Assembly: GCF_026891095.1 (NCBI RefSeq)
Contig: NZ_JAPTNL010000001.1
Span: 124,001 to 188,000 of the forward strand
Reading direction: 5' to 3'
DNA from: Roseovarius salincola
GTDB taxonomy: Bacteria > Pseudomonadota > Alphaproteobacteria > Rhodobacterales > Rhodobacteraceae
DNA: 64,000 bases
The translations under genes were made by a program, and so were the position numbers. Under the pieces are notes generated by a model, which worked only from the letters and a program-made list of their open reading frames with translations, searched no databases and was not told the origin of the DNA. Shown here piece after piece: positions 43,232-52,932 of the stretch (the stretch's first letter is position 1; every line of letters starts with the position of its first letter).

Positions 43232-45247
43232 TCAGAGCAGCGATTTCACCTTGTCGGCGACGGCTTCGGCGGTGATGCCGAATTTCTCGAACAGGGTCTC
43301 GGCCGGGGCAGAGGCGCCAAAGCTGTCCATGCCGACGAAACCGGCCTTCTGCTCGCGCCCGCCCTGGCCCAGAAGCCAGCGGTCCCAGCCCTGCCGCATC
43401 GCCGCTTCGACGCCGACGCGCACCGCGCCGCCGGGCAGCACGCGCTTGCGATAGGCGTCGTCCTGCGCTGCGAAAAGCTCCATGCAGGGCATCGAAACCA
43501 CACGGGTGCCGATGCCTTCGGCCTCGAGCATGTCGCGGGCGGCCATCGCGACGGACACTTCCGAGCCGGTGGCGATCAGGATCGCCTGACGCTTGTTTCT
43601 GGCATCGGCCAGCACATAGCCGCCCTGTTCGGTGAGGTTCTTGTTCTTGTGCTCATGGCGCAGCGTCGGCACACCCTGGCGCGTCAGCGACAGCACCGAA
43701 GGCGTATCCGTGGAGCGCAGCGCGATTTCCCAGGCCTCGGCGGTTTCCACCGTGTCGCAGGGACGGAACACCCAGGTGTTGGGGGTCGCGCGGCTGATCG
43801 CCAGATGTTCGACCGGCTGGTGGGTGGGGCCGTCTTCGCCAAGGCCGATGCTGTCATGGGTCATCACGAAAACCGATGGCACCTTCATCAGCGCCGCGAG
43901 GCGCATGGCCGGGCGGGCGTAATCGGTGAAGCACATGAATGTCCCGCCATAGGGGCGGATGCCGCCATGCAGCGCCATGCCGTTCATCGCCGCCGCCATG
44001 CCGTGTTCGCGGATGCCCCAATGGATGTAACGCCCCTTGCGGTTATCCACGTCGAAGACGCTCATGTCGCCCGAGCGGGTGTTGTTCGACCCCGACAAAT
44101 CAGCCGAACCGCCCACGGTTTCGGGCATGATCGGGTTGACCACTTCGAGCACCATTTCCGAGGATTTGCGGGTGGCCACCTTGGGCTTTTCCTCGGAAAC
44201 CTGCTTTTTCAGCGCCTTGATGCGGGCCGAAAGGGCGTTCGGTGCCTCGCCCGCGAAGATACGGGCGAATTCCTTCTGGCGGCGCCCGGAGGCTTCGCCA
44301 AGGCGGACCGTCCAGGCCTCGCGCTCGGCAGCGCCGCGCGCGCCGATGGTTTCCCAGGCCGATTTGACCTCGGCGGGCACTTCGAAGGGACCATAGGGCC
44401 AGCCATAGGCCTGTTTTGCGGCGGCCAGCTGATCGGGGTCGGTCAGCGCGCCGTGACCCTTGGAGGTGTCCTGCGCGGCATGGCCAAGCGCGATATGGGT
44501 CTTGCAGGCGATCATGCTGGGCTTGCGCGACTTGCGCGCGGTGGTGATCGCGGCGTCGATGGCCGCCGGGTCGTGCCCGTCGATTTCCAGCACCTGCCAG
44601 CCGGATGCGCGGAAACGTTTCACCTGATCGGTGCGGTCGGAAAGATCGACCTTGCCGTCGATGGTGATGCTGTTGTTGTCCCAGAACACGATCAGCTTGC
44701 TCAGCGCCTGACGTCCGGCGATGCCGATCGCCTCGTGGCTGACGCCTTCCATCAGGCAGCCGTCACCGGCGATGACATAGGTGTAGTGATCCACCAGCTT
44801 GCGCCCGAAGCGTGCGCGCAGCATTTCTTCGGCCATGGCGAAGCCGACGGCGTTCGAGATCCCCTGGCCGAGCGGGCCGGTGGTGGTCTCGATTCCGGAG
44901 GCGAGGAAGTTTTCCGGATGCCCGGCGGTCTTGGCGCCCCATTGGCGGAAATTGCGGATCTCGTCGAGCGTGATGTCGCGGTTGCCGGTCAGGTAGAGCA
45001 GCGAATATAGCAGCATCGAGCCATGCCCCGCCGACAGGATGAACCTGTCGCGGTCGGGCCATTCGGGGGCGGCGGCGTCGAACTTGAGATGTTTTTCGAA
45101 CAGCACCGTGGCCACGTCGGCCATGCCCATCGGCATGCCGGAATGGCCGGAATTGGCGGCATGGACCGCATCCAGCGTCAATGCGCGGATGGCGGCGGCC
45201 TTGGTCCAGTGATCGGGATTGGCAGAGCGCAGGGCAGCGATATCCAC
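43232..45247 (-). CDS. tkt: Transketolase
   Basis: 671 aa thiamine-diphosphate enzyme of the pentose-phosphate pathway. GTG start at 45247 with AGGAAG before it. N-terminal [20 protein letters not shown], the ThDP motif [20 protein letters not shown] (about 155-174), substrate His and Asp residues in HFNP-like [20 protein letters not shown], and the pyrimidine-domain block [19 protein letters not shown]. Full length and intact. Divergent from the coiled-coil/zapA pair, the usual roseobacter order. Confidence 0.95.
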   Translation of the reverse strand: MDIAALRSANPDHWTKAAAIRALTLDAVHAANSGHSGMPMGMADVATVLFEKHLKFDAAAPEWPDRDRFILSAGHGSMLLYSLLYLTGNRDITLDEIRNFRQWGAKTAGHPENFLASGIETTTGPLGQGISNAVGFAMAEEMLRARFGRKLVDHYTYVIAGDGCLMEGVSHEAIGIAGRQALSKLIVFWDNNSITIDGKVDLSDRTDQVKRFRASGWQVLEIDGHDPAAIDAAITTARKSRKPSMIACKTHIALGHAAQDTSKGHGALTDPDQLAAAKQAYGWPYGPFEVPAEVKSAWETIGARGAAEREAWTVRLGEASGRRQKEFARIFAGEAPNALSARIKALKKQVSEEKPKVATRKSSEMVLEVVNPIMPETVGGSADLSGSNNTRSGDMSVFDVDNRKGRYIHWGIREHGMAAAMNGMALHGGIRPYGGTFMCFTDYARPAMRLAALMKVPSVFVMTHDSIGLGEDGPTHQPVEHLAISRATPNTWVFRPCDTVETAEAWEIALRSTDTPSVLSLTRQGVPTLRHEHKNKNLTEQGGYVLADARNKRQAILIATGSEVSVAMAARDMLEAEGIGTRVVSMPCMELFAAQDDAYRKRVLPGGAVRVGVEAAMRQGWDRWLLGQGGREQKAGFVGMDSFGASAPAETLFEKFGITAEAVADKVKSLL

Positions 45248-45442
45248 GGGGATCTTCCTTTGAATTGGCTATCTCTGGGCGCTCAATATCAGGCCGGGGT
45301 CAAAGATCAAGCGCGCCCCGTCCGATCTGCGCTAAGGGGGCGCAATTCCTCGAGGGTTTCGCTAAACTCCGGTCCAATCCGGCAAGACCGCGATTCGCGC
45401 TTGACGCGGGGCCGGCAAGGAACCGAACAAAGGGGCGACGCC

Positions 45443-45949
45443 ATGAGCGACATCGACGAGCTTCAACGCCGGATCACGGCGGCGCTGGACCGGATCGCGC
45501 AAGGTCTGGAGCAGCAGGGCAAGGGCAAGGGACAGGCTCCCGCGCCCGGCGATATCGAGGAACTGGAAGCGCAGCTCGAGGATGAGCGGCTGGCCAATGC
45601 CCAGCTGGGCGAGCGGGTGCGCAAGATGAAGGAACAGCTGGCCGGGCTGGAAACCGCCGCCGCCGGGGCGCGCGGCGAAACGGCGGCCCGCATCGAGACG
45701 CTGGATCAGGAGCTTCAGTCGCTGCGCAAGGCCAATCAGCAGTTGCGCGAGTCCAACGAGGCGCTGCGCGCCGCCAATAGCGAGGGGGTTGGCGAGCCCC
45801 ATCTGATCAACAAGGCGATGCTGGCCGAACTGGAAGGGCTGCGCGCCAGCCGTGCCAGCGACCGGGCCGAGACTGACACGATCCTCGCCGAGATGGGGCG
45901 CGTCCTGAGCGACGCCCCCGGTGACGAAACCCGACCGGAGGACGCGTGA
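45443..45949 (+). CDS. Coiled-coil protein coupled to ZapA
   Basis: 168 aa from the ATG at 45443. Long heptad-repeat helices: DIEELEAQLEDERLANAQLG, RVRKMKEQLAGLETAAAGAR, then TLDQELQSLRKANQQLRESN and LRAANSEGVGEPHLINKAML. No membrane segment. Its TGA overlaps the zapA ATG (TGATG), so the two are translationally coupled. Such coiled-coil proteins beside zapA are usual in alphaproteobacteria and may be division accessory proteins (ZapB-like by position and shape only). Divergent from tkt. Confidence 0.8.
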   Translation: MSDIDELQRRITAALDRIAQGLEQQGKGKGQAPAPGDIEELEAQLEDERLANAQLGERVRKMKEQLAGLETAAAGARGETAARIETLDQELQSLRKANQQLRESNEALRAANSEGVGEPHLINKAMLAELEGLRASRASDRAETDTILAEMGRVLSDAPGDETRPEDA

Positions 45950-46353
45950 TGCCCGAAATCGAGATTCAGATCGGTGGCCGCCGCTTTGACGTGGCCTGTC
46001 AGGAGGGCGAGGAAAGCTACCTGAGGGCCGCCGCCAAGATGCTGGATGAGGAGGCCTCGGTGCTGAGTGCCCAGATCGGACGCATCCCCGAGGCGCGGCT
46101 GTTGCTGATGGCGGGGCTGATGCTGGCCGACAAGACCGCCGGGATCGAGGACAAGCTGCGCCGGATGGAGGATCGCATGGCCGAAAAAGAGGCCGAGCTC
46201 GATCAGCTGCGCAACGCCCCCGCGCCCGCGCCCCAGACCATCGAGGTGCCGATCGTGCCCGCCAGCGTCAGCGATGCCATGGCCGAGATCGCCGCGCGCG
46301 CCGAGGCGCTGGCCGATCAGGTGGGGGAGCCTGCGCCGGGCAGCGGCGACTGA
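45949..46353 (+). CDS. zapA: Cell division protein ZapA
   Basis: 134 aa from the ATG at 45949 (a GTG one codon earlier is the alternative). N-terminal EIEIQIGGRRFDVACQEGEE is the ZapA globular head, YLRAAAKMLDEEASVLSAQI the dimer helix, and the rest a coiled coil ending in a Pro/Ala-rich linker. ZapA binds and bundles FtsZ filaments at the division site. Coupled to the preceding coiled-coil gene. Only 78 bp separate its stop from the TRAP binding protein, so the 6S RNA often found after zapA does not fit here. Confidence 0.9.
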   Translation: MPEIEIQIGGRRFDVACQEGEESYLRAAAKMLDEEASVLSAQIGRIPEARLLLMAGLMLADKTAGIEDKLRRMEDRMAEKEAELDQLRNAPAPAPQTIEVPIVPASVSDAMAEIAARAEALADQVGEPAPGSGD

Positions 46354-46431
46354 TGCGGAACCCGCGCCGCTGCGATTGACCAGCGGCGCGAACCCTGTCT
46401 AGATGCGCCCGATATGACAGGGAGCATCATC

Positions 46432-47385
46432 ATGAAATTCGGTTCCATCACCGCCGCGGCCATGCTGGCCGCACTCACCGCGCTGCCCGCAGCGGCCGAG
46501 ACCCGCGTGACCTACAAATCCGCCAAGACCGCCTCGTCCTATTACCAGATGGGCGTGCAGATCGCCGAAGCCATGCAGGCGGCCTCGGATGGCGAGATCA
46601 GCGTCACCGTCGAGGAAAGCCAGGGTTCGGTGCAGAATGTCATGGAAGTGCGCGCGCGCGGCGCCGATTACGTCTTTACCACGCCCCCGGCGCTGGTCGG
46701 GCTGGCGCAGGGCGGCAAGGCGATGTTCGAGGGCAAGGGCGATCCGGCCTTCGACGAGATCCGCGCGCTGTTCCCGATCCCCTCGCTGACCATGCATTTC
46801 GTGATGTCCGCCGAAAGCGGCGTCACCGGCTTTGACGACATGGCGGGCAAGACGATCCTGCTGGGCAAGGGCAGTTTCGGCGCGCGCGAGGGCGAAAAAT
46901 ACCTCGGGCTCTTCGGTGTCGCGGACAAGGTCGAGATCGCCGATGTCGAGCTGAGCAACGCGGTCCCAGCCCTCAAGAACGGCCAGATCGACGGTTTCGT
47001 GACCGCAGGTTCCTGGCCTGCGCCCAACGTCGTCGAGGCCGCCGCCTCGAGCGATGTCACCGTGCTGTCGCTGAGCGACGCTGAGATCGCGGAAACCAAA
47101 CGCACCAAGCTGGTGATCCCGGCGGGCACCTATGCCGGGCAGGACGCCGATATCGCCACCACCTCGCTGCCGGTGGCGGCCTACACCACCACCATGATGG
47201 ATGACGAGACCGCCTATCAGCTGACCCGGACCTTCTGGGAAAGCCAGGAGCGGCTTGGCAAAAGCGCCGCCTGGTGGAAAGGCGTCGATGCCGGGCTGAT
47301 GGAGAACATCACCGGCAAGATCCATCCCGGTGCGCAGCGATATTACGAAGAGGCCGGGATCGCGCTGAGCGACGCGCAGAAGTGA
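46432..47385 (+). CDS. TAXI family TRAP transporter substrate-binding protein
   Basis: 317 aa from the ATG at 46432 (GGAG eight to ten bases before). Signal peptide about 1-22 (SITAAAMLAALTALPAAAET). The TAXI fold shows YKSAKTASSYYQMGVQIAEA, VRARGADYVFTTPPALVGLA, and a later SLPVAAYTTTMMDDETAYQL. It captures the substrate in the periplasm and hands it to the fused permease that follows (stop and GTG start overlapping by 4 bp). Substrates of TAXI systems are mostly unknown; amino-acid-like or dicarboxylate ligands have been proposed. Confidence 0.9.
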   Translation: MKFGSITAAAMLAALTALPAAAETRVTYKSAKTASSYYQMGVQIAEAMQAASDGEISVTVEESQGSVQNVMEVRARGADYVFTTPPALVGLAQGGKAMFEGKGDPAFDEIRALFPIPSLTMHFVMSAESGVTGFDDMAGKTILLGKGSFGAREGEKYLGLFGVADKVEIADVELSNAVPALKNGQIDGFVTAGSWPAPNVVEAAASSDVTVLSLSDAEIAETKRTKLVIPAGTYAGQDADIATTSLPVAAYTTTMMDDETAYQLTRTFWESQERLGKSAAWWKGVDAGLMENITGKIHPGAQRYYEEAGIALSDAQK

Positions 47386-49172
47386 GCCTGAGCAGCACCG
47401 AAAGCCCCGCGCCAGCCGGTCTGGCGCGGGTGATCTGGGCCAGCTTCGCGCTGGCCTCTGTCGTTTTCCATATCGGCCTCGTCTTCTCGGGCCTCGTGCC
47501 CAACCTCGTGAGCCGTCCGCTGCACCTCGTGTTCGTGCTGCCTTTCGTGCTGGTCTGGGGGCGCCGAGGGCGTGCGCGCATGAGCGGGCTCGTGCTGACG
47601 GCGCTTGGCGTCGGGGCGGCGCTTTGGGTGGCCTTCAGCCATGATGCGCTGGCCGATCAATACGGGTTCCTCGAAGGTCAGGGGCAGATGATGATCGCGA
47701 TCATGCTGATCTGCGTCGTGCTCGAGGCGGCGCGGCGCGCGATCGGCTGGCCGTTGCCCCTGGTCGCGGCGGCGGCGCTGCTCTACGGGCTCTTCGGCCA
47801 GCATATTCCGGGCCGTTTCGGCCATTCCGGCACGCCGCTCGAAAGCTTCCTCGGCACGCTCGCCATCGCCGAGGGCGGGCTCTGGGGGTCGCTGACGGCG
47901 GTGTCGGTCAATGTGGTGGCGATCTTCGTCATTTTCGGCGCGGTGCTCAATGCGGGCGAGGCGGGTCAGGGCTTCATGAATGTCGCCGCCGCCGCCGCGG
48001 GTCGGCTGAGGGGCGGGGCGGCCAAGGTCTCGGTGCTGAGCTCCGCGCTCTTCGGGTCGATATCGGGCTCGGCCTCGGCCAATGTGGCCTCGACCGGGGC
48101 GATCACGCTGCCGGCAATGGAGCGGCTGGGATATCCGCGCCGCATCGCGGGCGCGGTCGAGGCGGTGGCCTCGTCAGGCGGGCAGATCATGCCGCCACTC
48201 ATGGGGGCAGGGGCCTTCGTGATGGTCGAACTCACGGGCACGCCCTATACGGCGATCATGGCGGCGGCCGCGCTGCCTGCGGCGCTTTACTTCTGGGCGG
48301 TCTGGATCGGCATCGACGGCTATGCGCGCCGCTTCGACCTGCGCGGGCTGGCCGCCGGGGACCGCCCGGCGCTGCGCGACGTGGCGATCACCTCGGGCTT
48401 TTTCCTCGTGCCTTTCGCGCTGCTTTTATGGGGGATGTTCGCGCTTGGGGTCACGCCGCAATATGCCGCGTGCCTGTCGATCTTCGCGGGTGCGGCGCTG
48501 TTGCTGACGGGGGGCGATCTGCGGTTCGATCCGGTGCGCGCGGCGCGCCGCGCCGAGACCGCGATCCTGACTGCGGGGCGGCAGGTGGCGCTGATCGGGT
48601 CGATCATCTTCTGCGCCTCGCTGGTGATCGGCGTGCTGGGGGTCACGGGACTCGGGGTCAAGATCACCTCGCTGATCCTGTCGGTCTCGGGCGGGCTGCT
48701 TTGGCCTTCGCTGCTGCTCACGGCCTTCGCCTGCCTCATTCTGGGCATGGAGGTGCCCACCACGGCGGCCTATGTGATCTGCGTCTCGGTGGCTGGGCCT
48801 GCGCTGATCGAACTGGGGATGGCGCCGCTTCAGGCGCATCTCTTCGTATTCTGGTATGCGCTTCTCTCGACAATCACGCCGCCGGTCTGCGGCGCGGTCT
48901 TCATCGCGGCGGGCATGATCGGGGAAAACTGGCTTCGCGTGGCGCTGACCGCTATGACGCTCGGTGTCGGGCTCTACCTCATCCCGCTCGGCATGGTGGC
49001 CAATCCCGATCTCATCGCGCTGGCACACGACCCCGGCGCGGCGTTGCTGGCGGCGCTCAAGATCGGCGCCGGCCTTGCGCTGATCAGCTGGGCACTGGTG
49101 CGGCGCAAGGCGCTCTGGCTGCGTGGCGGGGCGCTGGCAGGCGGGCTGCTGGCGGTTCTCTGGCCACTCTGA
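47382..49172 (+). CDS. TRAP transporter permease, fused 4TM/12TM (DctQM)
   Basis: 596 aa from the GTG at 47382, which overlaps the TAXI stop (GTGA). The fused small and large subunits are visible: about four helices at the N-terminus (VIWASFALASVVFHIGLVFS; LHLVFVLPFVLVWG), then 12 in the DctM part, with SSALFGSISGSASANVASTG, the family signature near residue 220, and AVASSGGQIMPPLMGAGAFV. It is a sodium-driven secondary transporter with the TAXI protein. Repeat copy D follows immediately. Confidence 0.9.
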   Translation: MSLSSTESPAPAGLARVIWASFALASVVFHIGLVFSGLVPNLVSRPLHLVFVLPFVLVWGRRGRARMSGLVLTALGVGAALWVAFSHDALADQYGFLEGQGQMMIAIMLICVVLEAARRAIGWPLPLVAAAALLYGLFGQHIPGRFGHSGTPLESFLGTLAIAEGGLWGSLTAVSVNVVAIFVIFGAVLNAGEAGQGFMNVAAAAAGRLRGGAAKVSVLSSALFGSISGSASANVASTGAITLPAMERLGYPRRIAGAVEAVASSGGQIMPPLMGAGAFVMVELTGTPYTAIMAAAALPAALYFWAVWIGIDGYARRFDLRGLAAGDRPALRDVAITSGFFLVPFALLLWGMFALGVTPQYAACLSIFAGAALLLTGGDLRFDPVRAARRAETAILTAGRQVALIGSIIFCASLVIGVLGVTGLGVKITSLILSVSGGLLWPSLLLTAFACLILGMEVPTTAAYVICVSVAGPALIELGMAPLQAHLFVFWYALLSTITPPVCGAVFIAAGMIGENWLRVALTAMTLGVGLYLIPLGMVANPDLIALAHDPGAALLAALKIGAGLALISWALVRRKALWLRGGALAGGLLAVLWPL

Positions 49173-49189
49173 CCCCCCCGCCCGGCCAA

Positions 49190-49276
49190 TTCATCTGGCC
49201 TCAAATACCTCGGGGGTGAATTGGCCGCAGGCCAAGAGGGGGCTGGCCCCCTCCTGTCGCGCCCCTGAAGGGGCGC
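49190..49276 (-). repeat. Intergenic stem-loop repeat, copy D
   Basis: Inverted core TTCATCTGGCC, then AAATACCTCGGGG (49190-49216), with perfect 10-bp arms GGCCAATTCA (49184-49193) and TGAATTGGCC (49217-49226), then three hairpins: TTGGCC/GGCCAA (49221-49235), GAGGGGGC/GCCCCCTC (49236-49253) and GCGCCCCT/AGGGGCGC (49259-49276). Between convergent genes. Confidence 0.75.
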
Positions 49277-49291
49277 AAGGCCTGCCCGGTA

Positions 49292-49654
49292 TCAGGCGTT
49301 GGCTTCGCGGATCTTCTCGGCGGCGTCCTTGTCATAGGCGACGGCGTTCTGCTCGAACAGCTGATCGAGCTCGCCCGAGAGGGTCATCTCGGTGATGATG
49401 TCGCAGCCGCCCACGAACTCGCCCTTGACGTAAAGCTGCGGAATGGTCGGCCAGTCGGAATAATCCTTGATGCCCTGGCGGATGTCCTCGTCGGCCAGCA
49501 CGTTCACGTCCTGGTAGGTCACGCCCATGTAATTGAGAACACCCGCCACGCGGCTGGAAAATCCGCATTGCGGCGTGTCCCTGGTGCCTTTCATGTAAAG
49601 CACCACGTCATGGCCCTTGACGGTCTCTTCGATGCGGTTCTTTGCGTCGGTCAT
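49292..49654 (-). CDS. grxD: Monothiol glutaredoxin, Grx4 family
   Basis: 120 aa; two tandem ATGs exist and the second (49654) has better spacing from AAAGG. Active-site [13 protein letters not shown] (about residues 27-39) has the monothiol CGFS motif, with Lys upstream in [11 protein letters not shown] and the GSH-binding [20 protein letters not shown]. Grx4 proteins bind a shared [2Fe-2S] cluster with BolA and deliver clusters or signal iron status. It is in the same leftward run as bolA with two small membrane proteins between them. Confidence 0.93.
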   Translation of the reverse strand: MTDAKNRIEETVKGHDVVLYMKGTRDTPQCGFSSRVAGVLNYMGVTYQDVNVLADEDIRQGIKDYSDWPTIPQLYVKGEFVGGCDIITEMTLSGELDQLFEQNAVAYDKDAAEKIREANA

Positions 49655-49664
49655 CATGTGCCTT

Positions 49665-49955
49665 TCAGGTCTGGTCTTGCCCGCTCCTCGCGGGCGTCTG
49701 GTTTTCGGTTTCGATTTCGGGCCCGCCGTCGGTTTCGGGCGGTGTGTAGCTGGGTGCGTGCTCGTCTATGTCATAGGCCGAGCGCTTGTTGTCCGAGCGA
49801 CCATGCACCATCCAGCGGCGGTATTCCAGCCAGCCCGCGCGCAGGAAGATCAGCACGAAGGGGATCAGGGCGATGATGATCACCGGCTGGGCGGTCAGGT
49901 TGGCGACATCGCCCGTTTCGAACGGGTTCTGCGGTAGTTCGCCCTGTGTTGACAA
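49665..49955 (-). CDS. Small single-pass membrane protein, unknown (grxD-adjacent)
   Basis: 96 aa with a TTG start at 49955, supported by AAGGAG eight bases before. Residues 1-23 are polar ([10 protein letters not shown]), then one membrane helix ([20 protein letters not shown], about 24-43), then a basic/Tyr-rich part ([20 protein letters not shown]) and a disordered acidic tail ([20 protein letters not shown]). No family recognised. Just upstream of the glutaredoxin gene on the same strand and probably in its transcript. Confidence 0.65.
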   Translation of the reverse strand: MSTQGELPQNPFETGDVANLTAQPVIIIALIPFVLIFLRAGWLEYRRWMVHGRSDNKRSAYDIDEHAPSYTPPETDGGPEIETENQTPARSGQDQT

Positions 49956-49993
49956 GCGTGGCTCTCCTTGGGGTCATGGCGGCGGGCGTGTGG

Positions 49994-50260
49994 TCATTGC
50001 GTTTTGTTCCGGTCTGCCTTGAGGGCGCTTGCGGGCACGAAGCCGCGGGCATATTGCTGCGGGTCGCGGGTGACGCGGATCACCCCGCCATGGCCGCCCC
50101 CGGCGCCGCCCGAGGCATAGCCGATATCGACCAGCTGATCGCCTTCTCCGGGGTCGCAGCCACGCGCCGGTTTGCGCTCCGATACCGCACGGCTGCGCGC
50201 CAGGGCCGCCACGAGGACGATCACGGCGACAAGGCCAAGGATGACCGGCAGCGCCTCCAT
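49994..50260 (-). CDS. Small single-pass membrane protein, unknown (bolA-adjacent)
   Basis: 88 aa. Residues 4-22 (LPVILGLVAVIVLVAALARS) form one N-terminal membrane helix, followed by a Gly-rich cytoplasmic or periplasmic part with GGAGGGHGGVIRVTRDPQQY and a single Cys (RGCDPGEG). Begins 4 bp after the bolA stop. No domain recognised and a weak ribosome site, but the tight position between bolA and the grxD run, both on the same strand, supports it. Confidence 0.6.
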   Translation of the reverse strand: MEALPVILGLVAVIVLVAALARSRAVSERKPARGCDPGEGDQLVDIGYASGGAGGGHGGVIRVTRDPQQYARGFVPASALKADRNKTQ

Positions 50261-50264
50261 CGGG

Positions 50265-50507
50265 TCAGTCGGGCGCCTTGGTGGTCAGCGCCAGCGCGTG
50301 AAGATCGCCATTGGCCCCGTCCATCTTGCCCTTAAGCGCGGCATAGACGGCGCGTTGCTGCTGCACGCGGTTCATGCCCTTGAACGAGGCGTCGATCACC
50401 TCGGCCGCGTAGTGGTTCCCGTCGCCGGCCAGATCGGTGATGGTGATGCTGGCCTCGGGAAAGGCGGCGCGGATCAGATCCTCGATTTCCTGGGCTTGTA
50501 TCGGCAT
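50265..50507 (-). CDS. bolA: BolA family protein
   Basis: 80 aa. The class II KH-like BolA fold is seen: IEDLIRAAFPEASITITDLA, DGNHYAAEVIDASFKGMNRV (with the conserved His) and QQRAVYAALKGKMDGANGDL, HALALTTKAP. It forms [2Fe-2S]-bridged heterodimers with monothiol glutaredoxin, whose gene lies three genes downstream on the same strand. Encoded just downstream of purL (123-bp gap). Short BolA type, as in IbaG or E. coli YrbA-like proteins. Confidence 0.93.
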   Translation of the reverse strand: MPIQAQEIEDLIRAAFPEASITITDLAGDGNHYAAEVIDASFKGMNRVQQQRAVYAALKGKMDGANGDLHALALTTKAPD

Positions 50508-50630
50508 CGGCGCGTCTCCTTCATTGGGTCTGTCATGGATGTAGAACGCGTGAAGGGTCTGTGCAAGATGCGGGCCGGGATGCGGCCTGCGGGAAAGCGG
50601 GCGCGCCGTGGGTCGGCGCGCCGGGACGGA

Positions 50631-52796
50631 TCAGGCGAAATGCGCGGCGAAACCGTTGCGGAAGACCTGCGAAAGCTCCGCGAGCGGCGCTTCGGCGCCA
50701 CCGATGCGCACGGCATCGCCGGTAAAGCGCCCGACGCTCTGGATCGACACCCCGGCGCGCCCGGCCTCGATCATCAGCGCCTCGGCCTGGTCGAAATTGC
50801 AGGCGATGAGATAGCGGCCCTGGTCCTCGCCAAAGAGGGCCGCGGTGTCGGCCTCGTCGAGATGCACGCCCACGCCCGCCGCTTCGGCCATTTCGAAGGC
50901 GGCCAGCGCAAGGCCGCCATCCGAGAGGTCGGTGCAGGCCTTGATCAGCGCGTGGTTGGCGCGGATGAAATCGCCATGGCGCTTCTCGGCATCCAGGTCG
51001 ACGGGGGGCGCGTCGCCCTCGACCCGGTTATAGACCTCGGCGAGAAGCGCGGATTGCCCCAGGTGGCCAGTGGTTTCGCCCAGCACCAGCGCCACATGGC
51101 CGTCGCGCGCCTCGCCGGTGATCGCGGTCTCGGGGTCGCGGATCAGGCCGACGGCGCCGATGGTCGGGGTGGGCAGGATCGCCTGACCGTCGGTTTCGTT
51201 GTAAAGCGAGACATTGCCCGACACGATCGGCATGTCGAGCGCCGAAACCGCGGCGGCGATCCCTTTGATCGCGCCGACGAACTGGCCCATGATCTCGGGC
51301 TTTTCGGGATTGCCGAAATTCATGTTGTCGGTTGTCGCCAGCGGCACCGCGCCAAGCGCGCTCAGATTGCGATAGGCTTCGGCCACGGCCTGCTTGCCGC
51401 CCTCGACAGGGTTGGCCTTGACGTAGCGCGGGGTCACGTCCGAGGTGAAGGCCAGCAGCTTGTCGGTGCCATGCACGCGGATGAGGCCCGCGCCCTGGCC
51501 CGGCGTGCGGGCGGTGTCGGCCATGACCATCGTGTCATATTGTTCATAGACCCATTGGCGCGAGCAGTAATTGGGCGAGGCCAGCAGCGCGCGCAGCCCG
51601 TCGATGGGGTCGACGCCGGGCACGCTGGCGGGATCGAGCGGTTCCGCCGGGGCGGTTTCGACCCAGGGGCGGTCATATTCGGGGGCATTGCCCGAAAGCG
51701 CCTTGAGCGGCAGGTCGGCCTTGACCACGTTGTTATGCATGATGAGAAAGCGGTCTTCGGGGATTGTTTCGCCGACGATGGCGAAATCGAGGTCCCATTT
51801 GTCGAACACCGCCTTGGCTTCGGCCTCTTTCTCGGGGCGCAGGACCATCAGCATCCGTTCCTGGCTTTCCGAAAGCATCATTTCGTAGGCGCTCATGGCC
51901 TCTTCGCGGCAGGGCACGTCCTCGAGGTTGAGGCGCACGCCGAGATTGCCCTTGTCGCCCATTTCCACCGCCGAGCAGGTCAGGCCCGCGGCGCCCATGT
52001 CCTGGATCGAGATCACCGCGCCGGTGGCCATCAGTTCCAGCGTGGCTTCCATCAGGCGCTTTTCGGTAAAGGGATCGCCGACCTGGACGGTGGGGCGCTT
52101 TTCCTCGATGGTTTCATCGAATTCGGCCGAAGCCATGGTCGCGCCGCCAACCCCGTCGCGCCCGGTCTTGGCGCCAAGGTAGACCACCGGCATGCCGACG
52201 CCCGAGGCCGCCGAATAGAAAATCTTGTCGGCATCGGCCAGACCGGCGGCAAAGGCATTCACAAGGCAGTTGCCGTTATAGGCGGGATCGAAACGGACTT
52301 CGCCGCCCGCGCAGGGCACGCCGAAGCAGTTGCCATAGCCGCCGATGCCTTCGACCACGCCATGCACGAGCTGGCGCGTCTTGGGGTGGTCGGGTTCGCC
52401 GAAGCTGAGCGAGTTCATCGAGGCGATCGGGCGCGCGCCCATGGTGAACACGTCGCGCAGGATGCCCCCGACGCCGGTCGCCGCACCCTGGTAGGGTTCG
52501 ATATAGGAGGGGTGGTTATGGCTTTCCATCTTGAAGATGACCGCCTGCCCGTCGCCGATATCCACGACGCCCGCGTTCTCGCCGGGGCCACAGATCACTT
52601 GCGGGCCGGTGGTGGGCAGGGTGCGCAGCCATTTCTTGGAGGATTTGTAGGAACAGTGCTCGTTCCACATGGCGCTGAAGATGCCCAGCTCGGTAAAGGT
52701 GGGTTCGCGGCCGATGATCTCGAGGATCAGCTGGTATTCGTCGGGCTTGAGGCCGTGGGCCTCGATCAACTCGGGCGTGACGTCCGGTTCCTGCAT
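50631..52796 (-). CDS. purL: Phosphoribosylformylglycinamidine synthase subunit PurL
   Basis: 721 aa, the small type that needs PurS and PurQ. It converts formylglycinamide ribonucleotide to FGAM with glutamine-derived ammonia. Start: [20 protein letters not shown] and [20 protein letters not shown]; the ATP-binding [20 protein letters not shown] and the second half repeat ([40 protein letters not shown]) are intact. purQ and purS are not in the window. The upstream PLP-enzyme gene is divergent across a 136-bp gap. Confidence 0.95.
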   Translation of the reverse strand: MQEPDVTPELIEAHGLKPDEYQLILEIIGREPTFTELGIFSAMWNEHCSYKSSKKWLRTLPTTGPQVICGPGENAGVVDIGDGQAVIFKMESHNHPSYIEPYQGAATGVGGILRDVFTMGARPIASMNSLSFGEPDHPKTRQLVHGVVEGIGGYGNCFGVPCAGGEVRFDPAYNGNCLVNAFAAGLADADKIFYSAASGVGMPVVYLGAKTGRDGVGGATMASAEFDETIEEKRPTVQVGDPFTEKRLMEATLELMATGAVISIQDMGAAGLTCSAVEMGDKGNLGVRLNLEDVPCREEAMSAYEMMLSESQERMLMVLRPEKEAEAKAVFDKWDLDFAIVGETIPEDRFLIMHNNVVKADLPLKALSGNAPEYDRPWVETAPAEPLDPASVPGVDPIDGLRALLASPNYCSRQWVYEQYDTMVMADTARTPGQGAGLIRVHGTDKLLAFTSDVTPRYVKANPVEGGKQAVAEAYRNLSALGAVPLATTDNMNFGNPEKPEIMGQFVGAIKGIAAAVSALDMPIVSGNVSLYNETDGQAILPTPTIGAVGLIRDPETAITGEARDGHVALVLGETTGHLGQSALLAEVYNRVEGDAPPVDLDAEKRHGDFIRANHALIKACTDLSDGGLALAAFEMAEAAGVGVHLDEADTAALFGEDQGRYLIACNFDQAEALMIEAGRAGVSIQSVGRFTGDAVRIGGAEAPLAELSQVFRNGFAAHFA

Positions 52797-52932
52797 CTGA
52801 TTGGAATCCCCCTGGATGGTCCGGTTGCCGCCTCTTTAGTGCATGGCGCGGGCCGGGGAAAGGGGGCGGCGCACGGTGCTTGACCCGCGGTGGGAATTGG
52901 CGTTGCAATGGCGCGTCAAAAGCGGAGGGCAC

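Noticed and set aside
46354-46431. 6S RNA downstream of zapA
   Set aside because: Only 78 bases are available; a 6S RNA needs about 150.
50172-52883. Long rightward open frame (903 codons) opposite purL
   Set aside because: It mirrors purL; Gly/Arg/His-rich, no motif, and purL is intact on the other strand.
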